Assembly (NCBI GenBank): GCA_002104895.1
Contig: MCFG01000213.1
Span: forward strand, 54,556-118,555
DNA from: Anaeromyces robustus
Lineage: Eukaryota > Neocallimastigomycota > Neocallimastigomycetes > Neocallimastigales > Neocallimastigaceae
Length of the DNA stretch: 64,000 nucleotides
Direction: 5' to 3'
Shown: piece after piece, positions 50,595 to 63,411 of the stretch
Position numbering within the stretch: position 1 is the stretch's first letter
How the letters are laid out: each line of letters starts with the position of its first letter
Position numbers and translations under genes: made by a program
The notes under the pieces: model-generated
What the model saw: only the letters and a program-made list of their open reading frames with translations
Database searches by the model: none
What the model was told of the DNA's origin: nothing

Positions 50595-50934
50595 TTACCG
50601 TAGTTCTTCTTTTTCTTCTATATTAGAAACTTTAATAAATCTGTATTACCTTCAATTTTTATATCAATATTTTCATTTTCATTATTATCTTTGCTTTTCT
50701 TTGACTTTTTCTTTTAAATTTCTAGTACAGTTTTACCTCCAAGGAATGTTGGAAGAAAATTTCCTTCTTTTTTCTATTTTAAATATTCAGCTATAGCTTT
50801 AAATACAACATCTGATGATGAATTAAGAACTGTACAGAAAACATCTTGAACAACAAAAACTATAAAACCAATTCCAACAATTTTCATAGAAACTTCATCA
50901 CTACAACCAAGTAAAGAAAAAGCTATAGGTATGA
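50595..50934 (-). pseudogene. 3' fragment of an sstT-like gene
   Basis: Matches the last ~115 codons of the transporter at 29654 together with its 3' flank. Read on the minus strand it begins in the stretch corresponding to IPMACSLLGCSDEVSM and runs to the stop region. It contains the DDVVFKA-like and FLGGKTV-like strings with several changes and an in-frame stop (the KKKSKK region, about 50716). All transmembrane parts before the last hairpin are absent. Confidence 0.85.
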
Positions 50935-51427
50935 AAAGCTTTTATAATTTGACATATTAATTTTATTGTAAAAGAAAAAGATTAACTTTTTTTTTAATAA
51001 TTATTATACATTATGTTTAATATATAAATAATATTACATTATATTTGATAATATAATGAGTAATATATGATATTAAAAATCAAATGATATATAATTTAAA
51101 AAACTTTATTCAATAGTAATTATTTATTATTTATTATTATTATTTATTATTATTATTATTATTTTACATAAAAAATGATATTTAAATAATAATAATTATT
51201 AAATATCTAAAGTATATTTACTTTATATAAAAGATTTATATAAAAAAAATAACATTTATATAACTATAACAATTTATATAATATTTATTTACTATTATTA
51301 TTTATTGTTTATATAAAATATATTAAGGGTATGATAATTAATATCATTAAATAAAATATTAAGGTAAAAAAATTTAAGGATATTTATTAATTTATTAATA
51401 CCAATAATATAAAAAAAAAAAAAAACA

Positions 51428-51459
<32 letters not shown>

Positions 51460-52083
51460 AAAATTTATTTATCTTAAAATTTCATTTGATAATTAAAATC
51501 CTTAAAGATATTTTAAATAACTAAATTACTCTATTTTTATAATATTTAAAGTTTTCTAAGCACGTTTTTTTTTAAATATAAATTCATATTTAATAATTAA
51601 TTATATATTAAAAATATTTAATATACTAATAAGATATAATATGAATAATGATAAATGGTAATCTTTAATTTATATTATATAAAATTAAGTTAAAATAAAA
51701 GTTACACTAAAAATTTTTTATATAATTAAATTACAATTTGATTGAAGTAAAAACCTTATTTAATAACATTTTCATATAATATAATATTAATTAGAAAGTT
51801 ACGGTTATTTTTTTTTTTTTTTTTTTCATTTTTTAAAAAAAAATAATAAAAAAGTATAAAAAATAATAAAATTTAATAAAAATAAACGACATTAATTATT
51901 TTTTAATAATATGTCATAATATATTTTAATATATTTATAAAAAAAAAAATATATATATATATATAAGTATATCAAAAATTCACTTTTTTTTTTTTTTTTT
52001 TTTTTTTCAATCATATATTAATTTTAACAATTACTTTTTTTTATTTATTATTTGAAAAAAATATGATAATTAATTAAAAAAAA
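50935..52083. other. AT-rich spacer
   Basis: No gene seen. Poly(A) interrupted by single C at about 51409-51455; a T run precedes the GH78 gene at about 51985-52007. Confidence 0.6.
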
Positions 52084-55000
52084 ATGTTGATTAGAAAAAT
52101 TTTATTAGTTTTAATTGCAAGTCAAGCTGTTTTTGCTAAAGTTAACGAGAAATGTTATCATGGTAAAGGTGTATGTATATCAACTAAAGATTGTTTTGAA
52201 TCTGGTGGTAGTATAAAGAAAAATTTATGTCATCATTCCCATTCGGAGTGTTGTATATTACCAAAATCAATAAAAACAAAAAAAACTAAAACTAAAACCA
52301 AAAAAATTATAGTTACAGCCACAACTAAAATTGCTGAAACATCATCAGAAAGTGTTAAAACACCAACAGAAAGTGTAGAAATACCATCAGAAACTGTTGA
52401 AACACCATCAGAAAGTGTTGAAACACCATCTGAAAATGGTATGAAAATTACAAGATTAAAATTAAATGGTATAGTTAATCCATTAGGTTTTGATTATAAT
52501 AAGTTAATTGCATCTTGGAATGTAGAAGATACCAAGGCATTAAAATTAAAAAATGGTATATTAGAAGTTGCTGAAGATGAAAAATTTACAAATGTTATTT
52601 TTAAGAAAAATTCTGAAGATTTAGATCAAATTGGTGAGTTGATAGATATTAAACTTAAACCAAGAACTAGATATTTCTGGAAAGTTACTATCACAGGTGA
52701 TAATGGGGAAACGGCTACTTCAAAAACTCAATTTTTTGAAACAGGAAAAATGAATGAAACATGGACAGGTAAATGGATTGCAGCAGAAGAAGGTGCAGAT
52801 TATCATCCTATCTTTAGAAAAGTTCTTCAACTTAAAGAAAAACCAATTAAAGCTAGATTATATGTAAGTTGTCTTGGTGTATTTGAAGCCTATTTAGATG
52901 GACAAAAAATAGGTGATGAAAATCTTACTCCTTATATTAATGATTATGTTACTGGAATGCAAATTATTACATTTGATGTTATTGATCAACTTAAGACAGA
53001 TAGTACCCTTGATATTCAAGTAGGAAAAGGTTGGTATATGAGTAAATTTGCTATTGATGGTGGATACAATTTTGGTGAAAGAATGGAAGCTATTGCTGAA
53101 CTTCATGTCTCCTATAAGGATGGTACTGAAGAAATCATTAGTAGTGATTCTAGTTGGAAAGTTTTAAAAAGTGATGTAACAGAATCAGGTATTTATTACG
53201 GAGAAGATTTAGATAGAACTGTAGGTAATCCAGAAATGGGATCTGCTGTTGAAGTAAAAGGTGAACGTGAATTACTTGATCGTTATAGTCTTCCAGTCAA
53301 AGTTATGAAAGTACTTAAACCAAAAGAAATTATTACTACACCAAAAGGTGAAACTGTTATTGATTTTGGACAAAATCATGCTGGTGTAATGGAATTTGAT
53401 GCTGATTTCCCAGAAGGTACAGTTATTACCATAGATTGTGGTGAAGTTTTACAACAAGGTAATTTCTATAATGAAAATTATCGTGAAGCACGTTCTCGTT
53501 TTGTATATAAATCTGATGGTAGAAAAGAAACAATTCATCCTAGATTTACTTTCTTTGGTTATCGTTATCTTAGAATTCAAGGTTGGCCTGAATCAACAGA
53601 ACTTACTTTAGATAAAATACGTTCCAATGTACTCTATTCAGAAATGGAACGTACAGGTTTTATTGAAACTAGTAATACCAAAATTAATCGTCTTTACCAA
53701 AATTGTATATGGGGTCAAAAATCTAATTTCCTTGATATGCCAACAGATTGTCCACAACGTGATGAACGTTTAGGTTGGACCGGTGATGCCCAAGTTTTCT
53801 CACAAACAGCTAGTTATAATATGGATACTAGAGCCTTTTATAAGAAATTTTTACGTGATTTAGGTTTAGATGCAAAACGTAATGATGGTGGTATATCCAG
53901 TTATATTCCACATACTCCAATAAGTACAGTTAGTGTTGCAAGTATTTGGGGAGATGCTGGTATAATTATTCCAAATGTTATCTATAATACTTATGGTTCA
54001 CTTGATGATATTGAAGAACATTATGAAATGATGAAAGGTTGGATTGAATATATGCATCGTAATGATGTAGAAAATGGGGATATGGGATTCTTTTTACTAC
54101 CATTCCAATTTGGTGATTGGTTAGGATTAGATGGAATTACAGAACAAAGTTATAAAGGTGGTACCAATGATGACTATCTTGGATCTGTTTACTATTACCA
54201 TTCAACAGTATTAACTGCTGAAATTGCTGGATTACTTGGAAAGAAGGATGATCAAGAAAAATATGAAACTCTTGCTAAAAAAATTAAAAAGGCTGTTTTA
54301 GATGAATATTTCTCAATTACAGGTCGTTTATCTTGTGATACTCAAGCTTCATATATTGTTGCTTTTGCTTTTGATCTTTATGTTAATAAAGAAAAACTTA
54401 TTAATCAATTTATGGATAGACTTAGAAAAGATAGTTATCAAATTAAATGTGGATTTGTTGGTGCCCCACTTTTATTAACAACTCTTTCAAAGATTGGAAA
54501 AATAGATATGGCTTATCGTTTCTTCTTTAATGAATCTTACCCAAGTTGGTTATATAGTGTAAACCTTGGAGCTACAACTATTTGGGAAAGATGGAATTCA
54601 CTTTTAGAAGATGGTTCTATTTCAGGTACAGGTATGAATTCACTTAATCATTATTCTTACGGTACTGTAGTACAATTTATGTATGAATATATTGGTGGAA
54701 TTCGTTCATCATCACCAGGTTTTAAGACTGCAATTATTGCACCAGAACCAATCATGAAATTTAGATATTTCAATTCCAAGATCATTACTGCTTCTGGTAA
54801 ATATGAATCAAATTGGAATATTGCTGAAGATGGTATTCTTACCCTTAATATTAGTGTTCCATTTAGTGGAAAAGCTGATGTTACATTACCAAGATTTAGT
54901 ACTTCAAAATTAAATGCTACTGGTATAAATGTTAATGAAATTAAAGAAGATGGAACAGTTACACTTTTAGCCGGTGATTATGAAATCAGTTATATGCCAT

Positions 55001-55239
55001 CTAGTGACTACAGAAAAATATATGGTCCAGAAACTAGATTATTAGATCTTGCAGATGATGATGAAGTTATGGAACTTTTACAAAAAGAACTTCCAATAGC
55101 TTATGGTATTATTTCAGGTAGAGATATAGAACTTGGATATGAAACTCTTGGTTCACTTCCATATCAATATTTCTATGGATTTGTAGCTGATGAAGTATAT
55201 CCTGTACTTGAAAAGATATACAATATGTCTAGATGGTAA
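52084..55239 (+). CDS. Secreted alpha-L-rhamnosidase, GH78 family
   Basis: 1051 aa, single exon. Signal peptide (1-18, AVFA). A small Cys-rich module (about 22-60: CYHGKGVC, CHHSHSECC) and a Lys/Thr and ESVETPSESVE linker (61-118) precede the enzyme. From 119 there is an N-terminal Fn3-like/beta-sandwich region, the GKWIAAEE and LYVSCLGVFEAYLDGQKIG strands of the rhamnosidase N-domain, and then an (alpha/alpha)6 catalytic domain. The hallmark DCPQRDERLGWTGDA (Asp555, Asp560, Glu561, Asp568) and TIWERW (Glu835) supply the usual acidic catalytic residues. A beta-sandwich C-domain and a ~70-residue helical tail (DLADDDEVMELL) follow. Expected to release L-rhamnose from rhamnogalacturonan or glycosides outside the cell. 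The enzyme resembles those of gut bacteria and the N-terminal addition looks fungal, so a transferred gene fitted with a secretion front is likely. Confidence 0.93.
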   Translation: MLIRKILLVLIASQAVFAKVNEKCYHGKGVCISTKDCFESGGSIKKNLCHHSHSECCILPKSIKTKKTKTKTKKIIVTATTKIAETSSESVKTPTESVEIPSETVETPSESVETPSENGMKITRLKLNGIVNPLGFDYNKLIASWNVEDTKALKLKNGILEVAEDEKFTNVIFKKNSEDLDQIGELIDIKLKPRTRYFWKVTITGDNGETATSKTQFFETGKMNETWTGKWIAAEEGADYHPIFRKVLQLKEKPIKARLYVSCLGVFEAYLDGQKIGDENLTPYINDYVTGMQIITFDVIDQLKTDSTLDIQVGKGWYMSKFAIDGGYNFGERMEAIAELHVSYKDGTEEIISSDSSWKVLKSDVTESGIYYGEDLDRTVGNPEMGSAVEVKGERELLDRYSLPVKVMKVLKPKEIITTPKGETVIDFGQNHAGVMEFDADFPEGTVITIDCGEVLQQGNFYNENYREARSRFVYKSDGRKETIHPRFTFFGYRYLRIQGWPESTELTLDKIRSNVLYSEMERTGFIETSNTKINRLYQNCIWGQKSNFLDMPTDCPQRDERLGWTGDAQVFSQTASYNMDTRAFYKKFLRDLGLDAKRNDGGISSYIPHTPISTVSVASIWGDAGIIIPNVIYNTYGSLDDIEEHYEMMKGWIEYMHRNDVENGDMGFFLLPFQFGDWLGLDGITEQSYKGGTNDDYLGSVYYYHSTVLTAEIAGLLGKKDDQEKYETLAKKIKKAVLDEYFSITGRLSCDTQASYIVAFAFDLYVNKEKLINQFMDRLRKDSYQIKCGFVGAPLLLTTLSKIGKIDMAYRFFFNESYPSWLYSVNLGATTIWERWNSLLEDGSISGTGMNSLNHYSYGTVVQFMYEYIGGIRSSSPGFKTAIIAPEPIMKFRYFNSKIITASGKYESNWNIAEDGILTLNISVPFSGKADVTLPRFSTSKLNATGINVNEIKEDGTVTLLAGDYEISYMPSSDYRKIYGPETRLLDLADDDEVMELLQKELPIAYGIISGRDIELGYETLGSLPYQYFYGFVADEVYPVLEKIYNMSRW

Positions 55240-57245
55240 ATAATTTAATTTAAATGAATTGAAACAATAAAACTTTTTAATAAAACTTTGAAATAGAATG
55301 TTCTTGTTTGATACAAGAGAAAAATAATTTCCTCGCATTTAAAAAAATTTATTTATTAAAAAACATATATATTTTTTACGTAAATTAACATTTTTTTTTA
55401 GTTAAATATTATATTTTTATTTATTGTTAAATATTAAAATGTTTTAAGTATTATATTTTATAAAATTAAAAATAAAAAACAAAAAAAAAAAAAAAAAAAT
55501 AAAAAATAAAAAAACAAAAAACAAAAAACAAAAAATAAAAAATAAAAAATAAAAAAACAAAAAACAAAAAATAAAAAGCAAAAAATAAAAAGTAAAAAAT
55601 AAAAAATAAAAAATAAAAAATAAAAAATAAAAAATAAAAAATAAAAAATAAAAAATATTAAAATAAATAGAAAATATATAAATAAATATTAAATTATTTG
55701 TGTATTTTTTGAAGTTTTCATATATTTCGTTTTTATTATTTATTATTATTATTATTTAAACTAAAATAATAAAAAAAAAAAAAAAAGATAGAATATCACA
55801 AAATATTTGTTGAAAAAATAATTAATGAATTCAATATTATAATCAAAATAAAAATAAAAATCAAAAATTAAGAAAAGATGTAATAAAAATATTATTTCTA
55901 AGGTAAATATTTTTATTGTGTATTATTGTAGTAAAGAATATTAAATAATTTGTAGTTATTGTAATTAAATTCAAACAATAATAAAAGCTTTTAATTAATA
56001 AATAATACTTTATATATAGAAATATAGAAATAAGAATAATATTTTCAAAAATGGTAATATCAACAAAATAACAGTAAATATTATATTAATAATTACTGTT
56101 ATTATAATAATAAAAATAATTTAGTTATAAAAAAAAAAAAAGATTTTATATAATCTTTCTACAATTAATATTTCTTATTTTTTTATATTAATTATATATA
56201 AATATCAAAAAAGTAAAAGAAAAAAAATTACTTTTATTATTATTAAAGAGGTTTAAATATAATTTCTATAAAAATATTTTTATTATTTTTATTATTTTTA
56301 ATATTTATAATATTTTATTATTTGTTATTATTTAGTTATTATTTAGTTATTATGGATACATTATTACATTTACAATAAATAATTGTTTATGTTTATGTTT
56401 ATGTTTATGATGAAAATAAAATGAAATTTTTTTTTTTTTTTTTAAAAAAAAAATAAATTTAATATTTAAATATATTAATTTAGGCAATTTAATCCAATAA
56501 TTAAAATAGATTAACTTTATATTTAAAGATCCAATAAATTTTATTTCAATAAATATTTTTTCTAAGCTTTTTTAGTTAATAAAAAGGAAATAGAAAATGA
56601 ATTTAAGTTTTTTTATGGAAAATAGAAAAAGTAAACAAATGTTATATCATTGAATCATTAAATTAATTAATAATTAAATTTTTATGATTAATATTTCTAA
56701 AATTCCTAAAAAGGTCAAGATCATATTTTTTTAATTTAAAAAAAAAAAAAAAAAAAAGAAATTTAAATAAAAAATCTATAAAAAAATTTATTTTTTACAA
56801 ATTTACAAAAAATCGGTTTTGTTATGGATTTTTTATTTAATAATAAAAAAAAAAGTATAAAAGAAACATAATAGAACATCATTCCAAAAAAAAATTAAAT
56901 ATATAAATAAAAAAAAAAAAAAAAAAGAAAATAGTAAAAAAAAAAAAAAATATAAAAAATATAAAAAATATAAGAAAAATTGTATATATAAAGTGTATAT
57001 ATATATATAATTATAAATTAATAATATTTATAATTATAAATAAAATATAAAAAAATAAATAAATAAAAATAAATAAATAAAAATAAATAAATAAAATAAA
57101 AAATAGATAAATAAAAATAAATATATAAATAAATAAAATAAAAATAGATAAATAAAAATAAATATATAAATAAATAAAATAAAAAATAGATAAATAAAAA
57201 TAAATATAAAAATAAATAAAATAAAAATAGATAAATATATAAATA
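55240..57245. other. Gene-free spacer
   Basis: No gene seen. (AAAAAC)/(TAAAAAA) arrays lie at about 55483-55657, a gtttat repeat at about 56383-56408, and AAATAAATA-type arrays at 57050-57240, immediately before the protease ATG. Confidence 0.6.
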
Positions 57246-59381
57246 ATGAATTATTCGTTTATTTTAAGTTTTATTTTATTATTAATTAATATTGTATGTT
57301 CTGAAAATGATAAAGCAGTAAAAAATGAAGAAGATTATTATTTAGTATTTGTTAATAATACTTATGGTGAATTTAAGATTTATTCCGATACAAAGCATGA
57401 AAAACGTGAAGAATCTCAAATATTTATTGAATCATTAATTGATAAAATCAATGGCATAATTGAGGATAAAATTGACACCTATCAATATCCTAAAAAATTA
57501 GAAGAATTCGAAAATTCTAACAAATTAAAAAGGAGAAATGATGATCAATCAAATATCTTCTCTTCTAATTCTGATTACATTTATCCGGTTTCTTCCATTA
57601 AAGAAAGTACCATATTATATACTTATCTTTCTAAAGAATTAGTAAAAGAAATTTGTTCATTAAAAAATATTAAAGATTGTATTTCAAGTTCTGAAAATTC
57701 ATTCTTTTTAAATACAGTTTATAATGCGGATGATATTCTTAAAGAGACTGGTTGGGACGATTTTATGTATCAGGAATTGGTACCACATCAATTATCTCTA
57801 ATTTCACAAGGAAAGTATAATAAAAAATTAGTAAATCAATATGATGAGACTTATTATTTTCCATACGAATCCGGTAAAGATATAAATATTATTATTATGG
57901 ATAGTAGTTTTAATTTCAATTATTATGAATTTGAAAATAATCCTGAACGTATTATTAAATGTGGCACAGTCAAAGATGGTCGCTTTCAACTAAATAATAA
58001 GAATTTACAATGTGGCGATTTGTCTGAAGATCATGGACAAATTATATCTGCCGAGATAGGAGGATACTACATGGGAGCATCTAAAGAATCTAATATTTTT
58101 GGTATTGCATTACCCATGGGTAGTGATGGAGGAACGGATGAAGTTAATATTATGGCAGGATTTCAATACATTTATGAAAAATTGATTGTTCCTTATAAGA
58201 CTGTTATTAATATATCATTATCGACAGTTTATACTACCGATAGTAGTGTATATAAAGAATATGAAAATATTATAAATGCAATCGTTGAAAAGGGTGGTAT
58301 TATTGTTTCTAGTGCTGGAAATGAAGGTGATTATCTTTCAAAAAGAAAAGCACAACGTATTCCATGTGAATATGATAATGTTATTTGTGTAGGTGGTTAT
58401 ATATGTAATGACTATATAGATGATGAGTTATATTCTATTGATCCATTTTCTGGTTATGGTCCAGGTATTGATGTTTATGCTCCTAATTTGGCTGAGGTTT
58501 TTATTGTTATAGATAATGAAGTTCATAGGGTATTTATTTCTGGTACCTCATTTTCAACTGCAGTAGTTTCTGGTATGATTTCTGTACACATGAGTAAAAA
58601 TTTAAATCTTAAATATACACCTAAAATGATAAGAGCATGGTTAAAAGAGCATGGTTCTAAAGAAACTGTTCAATATAAAGGAGAAACATGTTTATTAGCT
58701 AATAATGGTAAGCATATTGTTTATTCTGCTGATGATATATATCATGGATGCGGTGTTTATGCTGGAAATCGTCCTTGTAATACTACTACTAAAAAATCTA
58801 CCACTACTATTAAAAAATCTACCACTACTACCAAAAAAAAGATACCAACTTCTACCGTTAAAGATAGATGTGGACCACAATTTGGTGCTTGTTCTGTAGC
58901 TGGTGAATGTTGTAGTCAATATGGTTATTGTGATACTACTAGTGAACACTGTGGTAAAGGTTGTCAACCTGATTATGGTGTTTGTTCATTAAAAGCTTCT
59001 AGTACCGTTAAAAAGACTACCACCACCAAAAAAAAGATACCAACTTCTACCGTTAAAGATAGATGTGGACCACAATTTGGTGCTTGTTCTGTAGCTGGTG
59101 AATGTTGTAGTCAATATGGTTATTGTGATACGACTAGTGAACACTGTGGTAAAGGTTGTCAACCTGATTATGGTGTTTGTTCATTAAAAGCTTCTAGTAC
59201 CGTTAAAAAGACTACCACTACCAAAAAAAAGGTACCAACTTCTACCGTTAAAGATAGATGTGGACCACAATTTGGTGCTTGTTCTGTAGCTGGTGAATGT
59301 TGTAGTCAATATGGTTATTGTGATACTACTAATGAACATTGTGGTAAAGGTTGTCAACCTGAATATGGTAGATGTAAATAA
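57246..59381 (+). CDS. Secreted subtilisin-like protease (S8) with three tandem CBM18 domains
   Basis: 711 aa. Signal peptide (1-19, NIVCS). Propeptide with KREES and LKRRND sites. S8 domain with Asp219 (IIIMDSS), His263 (DHGQIISAEIGG), Asn359 (SAGNE) and Ser435 (GTSFSTAVVSGM). The usual SSP after the Ser is STA, and HGT is HGQ, so the active-site frame is unusual though the triad is intact. The tail NNGKHIVYSADDIYHGCGVY leads to three CBM18 modules (first Cys of each at about 542, 607 and 672). They are encoded by a 195-bp unit repeated almost exactly, with the string KDRCGPQFGACSVAGECC identical in all three. Linkers are short (Thr/Lys). Clearly a recent module triplication. Extracellular, likely chitin-bound. 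Confidence 0.92.
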   Translation: MNYSFILSFILLLINIVCSENDKAVKNEEDYYLVFVNNTYGEFKIYSDTKHEKREESQIFIESLIDKINGIIEDKIDTYQYPKKLEEFENSNKLKRRNDDQSNIFSSNSDYIYPVSSIKESTILYTYLSKELVKEICSLKNIKDCISSSENSFFLNTVYNADDILKETGWDDFMYQELVPHQLSLISQGKYNKKLVNQYDETYYFPYESGKDINIIIMDSSFNFNYYEFENNPERIIKCGTVKDGRFQLNNKNLQCGDLSEDHGQIISAEIGGYYMGASKESNIFGIALPMGSDGGTDEVNIMAGFQYIYEKLIVPYKTVINISLSTVYTTDSSVYKEYENIINAIVEKGGIIVSSAGNEGDYLSKRKAQRIPCEYDNVICVGGYICNDYIDDELYSIDPFSGYGPGIDVYAPNLAEVFIVIDNEVHRVFISGTSFSTAVVSGMISVHMSKNLNLKYTPKMIRAWLKEHGSKETVQYKGETCLLANNGKHIVYSADDIYHGCGVYAGNRPCNTTTKKSTTTIKKSTTTTKKKIPTSTVKDRCGPQFGACSVAGECCSQYGYCDTTSEHCGKGCQPDYGVCSLKASSTVKKTTTTKKKIPTSTVKDRCGPQFGACSVAGECCSQYGYCDTTSEHCGKGCQPDYGVCSLKASSTVKKTTTTKKKVPTSTVKDRCGPQFGACSVAGECCSQYGYCDTTNEHCGKGCQPEYGRCK

Positions 59382-61004
<1,623 letters not shown>

Positions 61005-62927
61005 ATGAATTATTCATATTTTATAGGTTTATTTTTCTTATTAATTAATATTGTATATTCTAATAATGATGAAAAAGTAAATAATAAAGAAAATTATTTT
61101 TTAATATTTGTTAACAATACTTTTGGTGAATTTAAAATTTACTCAGATATAAAATATGAAAAACGTGATGAATCTCAAATATTTATTAAATCAATAATTG
61201 AAGAAATAAATGATATAATTGTTGATAATATTAATACTTATCAATATCCCGAAAAATTAGAAGAAATAGAAACTATTTCTAAATTAAGAAAAAGAAATGA
61301 TAATCAATCAGATTTTTTTATTTCTAATTCTGATTATATTTATCCTGTTTCTTCAGTTGAAAATAGTGTTGTATTATATACTTATCTTTCTAAAACATTA
61401 ATAGAAAAAATTTGTTCTTTAGATAATATTTATGATTGTTCTCCTAAATCAGAAGAATATTTTACTTCTAATAGTTATTATAATAAATATGATATTTTAA
61501 AAGAAACTCATTGGTTAAGTTTAAATGTTCAAGAAAATGCAGATCTTCATTTATCTTTAATTTCACAAGGAAAATATGATAAAAATCTTGTCAATAAATA
61601 TGATCCTAATTATTACCATCCATATTTTAATGGTGATGGAATTGATATTGTTTTATTAGATAATGATTTTAAATTTGATTATAGTGAATTTTCAAATACT
61701 ATTGAACGTACTGCTAAATGTGTAGCTAATATTAATAATGGACAAGCGAATACTAATATTAATAAAAATAATTGTGGTTCATCTTCTTTCCCTCATGGTG
61801 GAGTTTTAGCTGACACGGCAGGAGGATTAGTTCATGGAGTTGCTAAAGGTGCTAATATTTATGCTGTTAATATAAATAAAATAGATGATAATAAACATAC
61901 GGATTTAGATGTATTAGGAGGAATGCAATATATTTATGAAAAATTAATTCGTCCTAATAAAACCGTTGTTAATTTTTCTTTTGTAAAAGAATTTGTGAAA
62001 AATTCATCCGATTATAAGCAATTTGAAAAAATTATTAACGGAATGATTGATAAAGGTGCTATTGTTGTTGCTAATGCTGGAAATAGTTCTAAATATCTTT
62101 CAAAAGGTTCTAATGTAACACTTCCATGTGAAATTGATAATGTTATCTGTGTAGGTGGTATAAATAATTATGATCTTAATAATAATATGTATACAGTTGC
62201 TGAAATATCTAATTATGGTCCTAGTGTGGACGTTTATGCTCCAATTGTTACTCATGTTGGTGTATATTTTGAACAAAAAAATTTTAAAACAATATTCTGT
62301 GATGGTACATCTTATTCATCTCCAATAGTTTCTGGTATAATTGCTGTACATATGAGTGAAAATTCAAGTATTCAATATACACCTACAGTAATAAGAAATT
62401 TTTTAAAAGAAAATGGTAATCTTGAATCTTTTAAATATAAAGGAGAAACTTGTTTATTAGCAAATAATGGTAAACATATTGTTTATTCTAGTGATGAAAT
62501 ATATCATGGATGTGGTGTTCATGCTGGAAATCGTCCATGTAATACCACTACCACCACAAAAAAATCTACTACCACGACTAAAAAATCTACAACTGCTAAT
62601 AATAATAATAATAATAAGGTACCAACTTCTACAGTTCCAGGAAAATGTGGACCAGAATATGGTGCTTGTTCAGAAGCTGGTGTATGTTGTAGTCAATATA
62701 ATTATTGTGGTGTAACTAATGAACATTGTGGTGAAGGTTGTCAAAGTAAATATGGTGTATGTACAACATCAAAAGTAACACCAACATCTTCTGTTCAAGA
62801 TGGAAAATGTGGATCTGAATATGGATCATGTAATACTGGTGATTGTTGTAGTCAGTATGGATATTGTGGAGACACATCTGAATATTGTGGTAAAGGTTGT
62901 CAAAAAGCCTATGGTCGATGTAATTAA
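61005..62927 (+). CDS. Secreted subtilisin-like protease (S8) with two CBM18 domains
   Basis: 640 aa from ATG 61005, chosen because it starts the signal peptide MNYSYFIGLFFLL like its paralogues; an upstream in-frame ATG at 60972 would add 11 residues. Propeptide with KRDES and LRKRND sites. S8 domain with Asp219 (IVLLDND), His264 (PHGGVLADTAGG), Asn360 (NAGNS) and Ser436 (GTSYSSPIVSGI). Asp-Ser/Thr-Ser is replaced by DND and HGT by HGG, making this the most divergent member. After NNGKHIVYSSDEIYHGCGVH and a short Thr/Lys/Asn linker come two CBM18 modules (first Cys near 548 and 602), the second ending the protein. The AAT run encoding Asn in the linker is another slippage-prone tract. Secreted, probably chitin-binding. 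Confidence 0.92.
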   Translation: MNYSYFIGLFFLLINIVYSNNDEKVNNKENYFLIFVNNTFGEFKIYSDIKYEKRDESQIFIKSIIEEINDIIVDNINTYQYPEKLEEIETISKLRKRNDNQSDFFISNSDYIYPVSSVENSVVLYTYLSKTLIEKICSLDNIYDCSPKSEEYFTSNSYYNKYDILKETHWLSLNVQENADLHLSLISQGKYDKNLVNKYDPNYYHPYFNGDGIDIVLLDNDFKFDYSEFSNTIERTAKCVANINNGQANTNINKNNCGSSSFPHGGVLADTAGGLVHGVAKGANIYAVNINKIDDNKHTDLDVLGGMQYIYEKLIRPNKTVVNFSFVKEFVKNSSDYKQFEKIINGMIDKGAIVVANAGNSSKYLSKGSNVTLPCEIDNVICVGGINNYDLNNNMYTVAEISNYGPSVDVYAPIVTHVGVYFEQKNFKTIFCDGTSYSSPIVSGIIAVHMSENSSIQYTPTVIRNFLKENGNLESFKYKGETCLLANNGKHIVYSSDEIYHGCGVHAGNRPCNTTTTTKKSTTTTKKSTTANNNNNNKVPTSTVPGKCGPEYGACSEAGVCCSQYNYCGVTNEHCGEGCQSKYGVCTTSKVTPTSSVQDGKCGSEYGSCNTGDCCSQYGYCGDTSEYCGKGCQKAYGRCN

Positions 62928-63070
62928 TTTTTATTAATAATAATAATTAATTATTCTAAAATATTTACTATATAAGTAGATATATAAAATTAAATATATA
63001 TATATATTTATATATATATAATGATAATACTTAATAATGAATAATGAATAATGAATAATAAAATGAATAA

Positions 63071-63112
<42 letters not shown>

Positions 63113-63377
63113 TAATTATAATATAATTATAATATAATTATATTTATTTATTTATTTAATGTTTAAATAAATAATTATTTAAACATTATAATTCATTTTA
63201 TATTAAATATATATATTTGTATATTTTTCCTTACATGAATCAATATAGTATATATTATTAATATAAATTGTAACATAATAATTATAAAAATAAATAATTA
63301 CAAAAAAATCATAAAAAAAAAAGTAATATATATATAAAATAAAATAAAATAAAATAAATATATAAATAAAAATAAAA

Positions 63378-63411
<34 letters not shown>

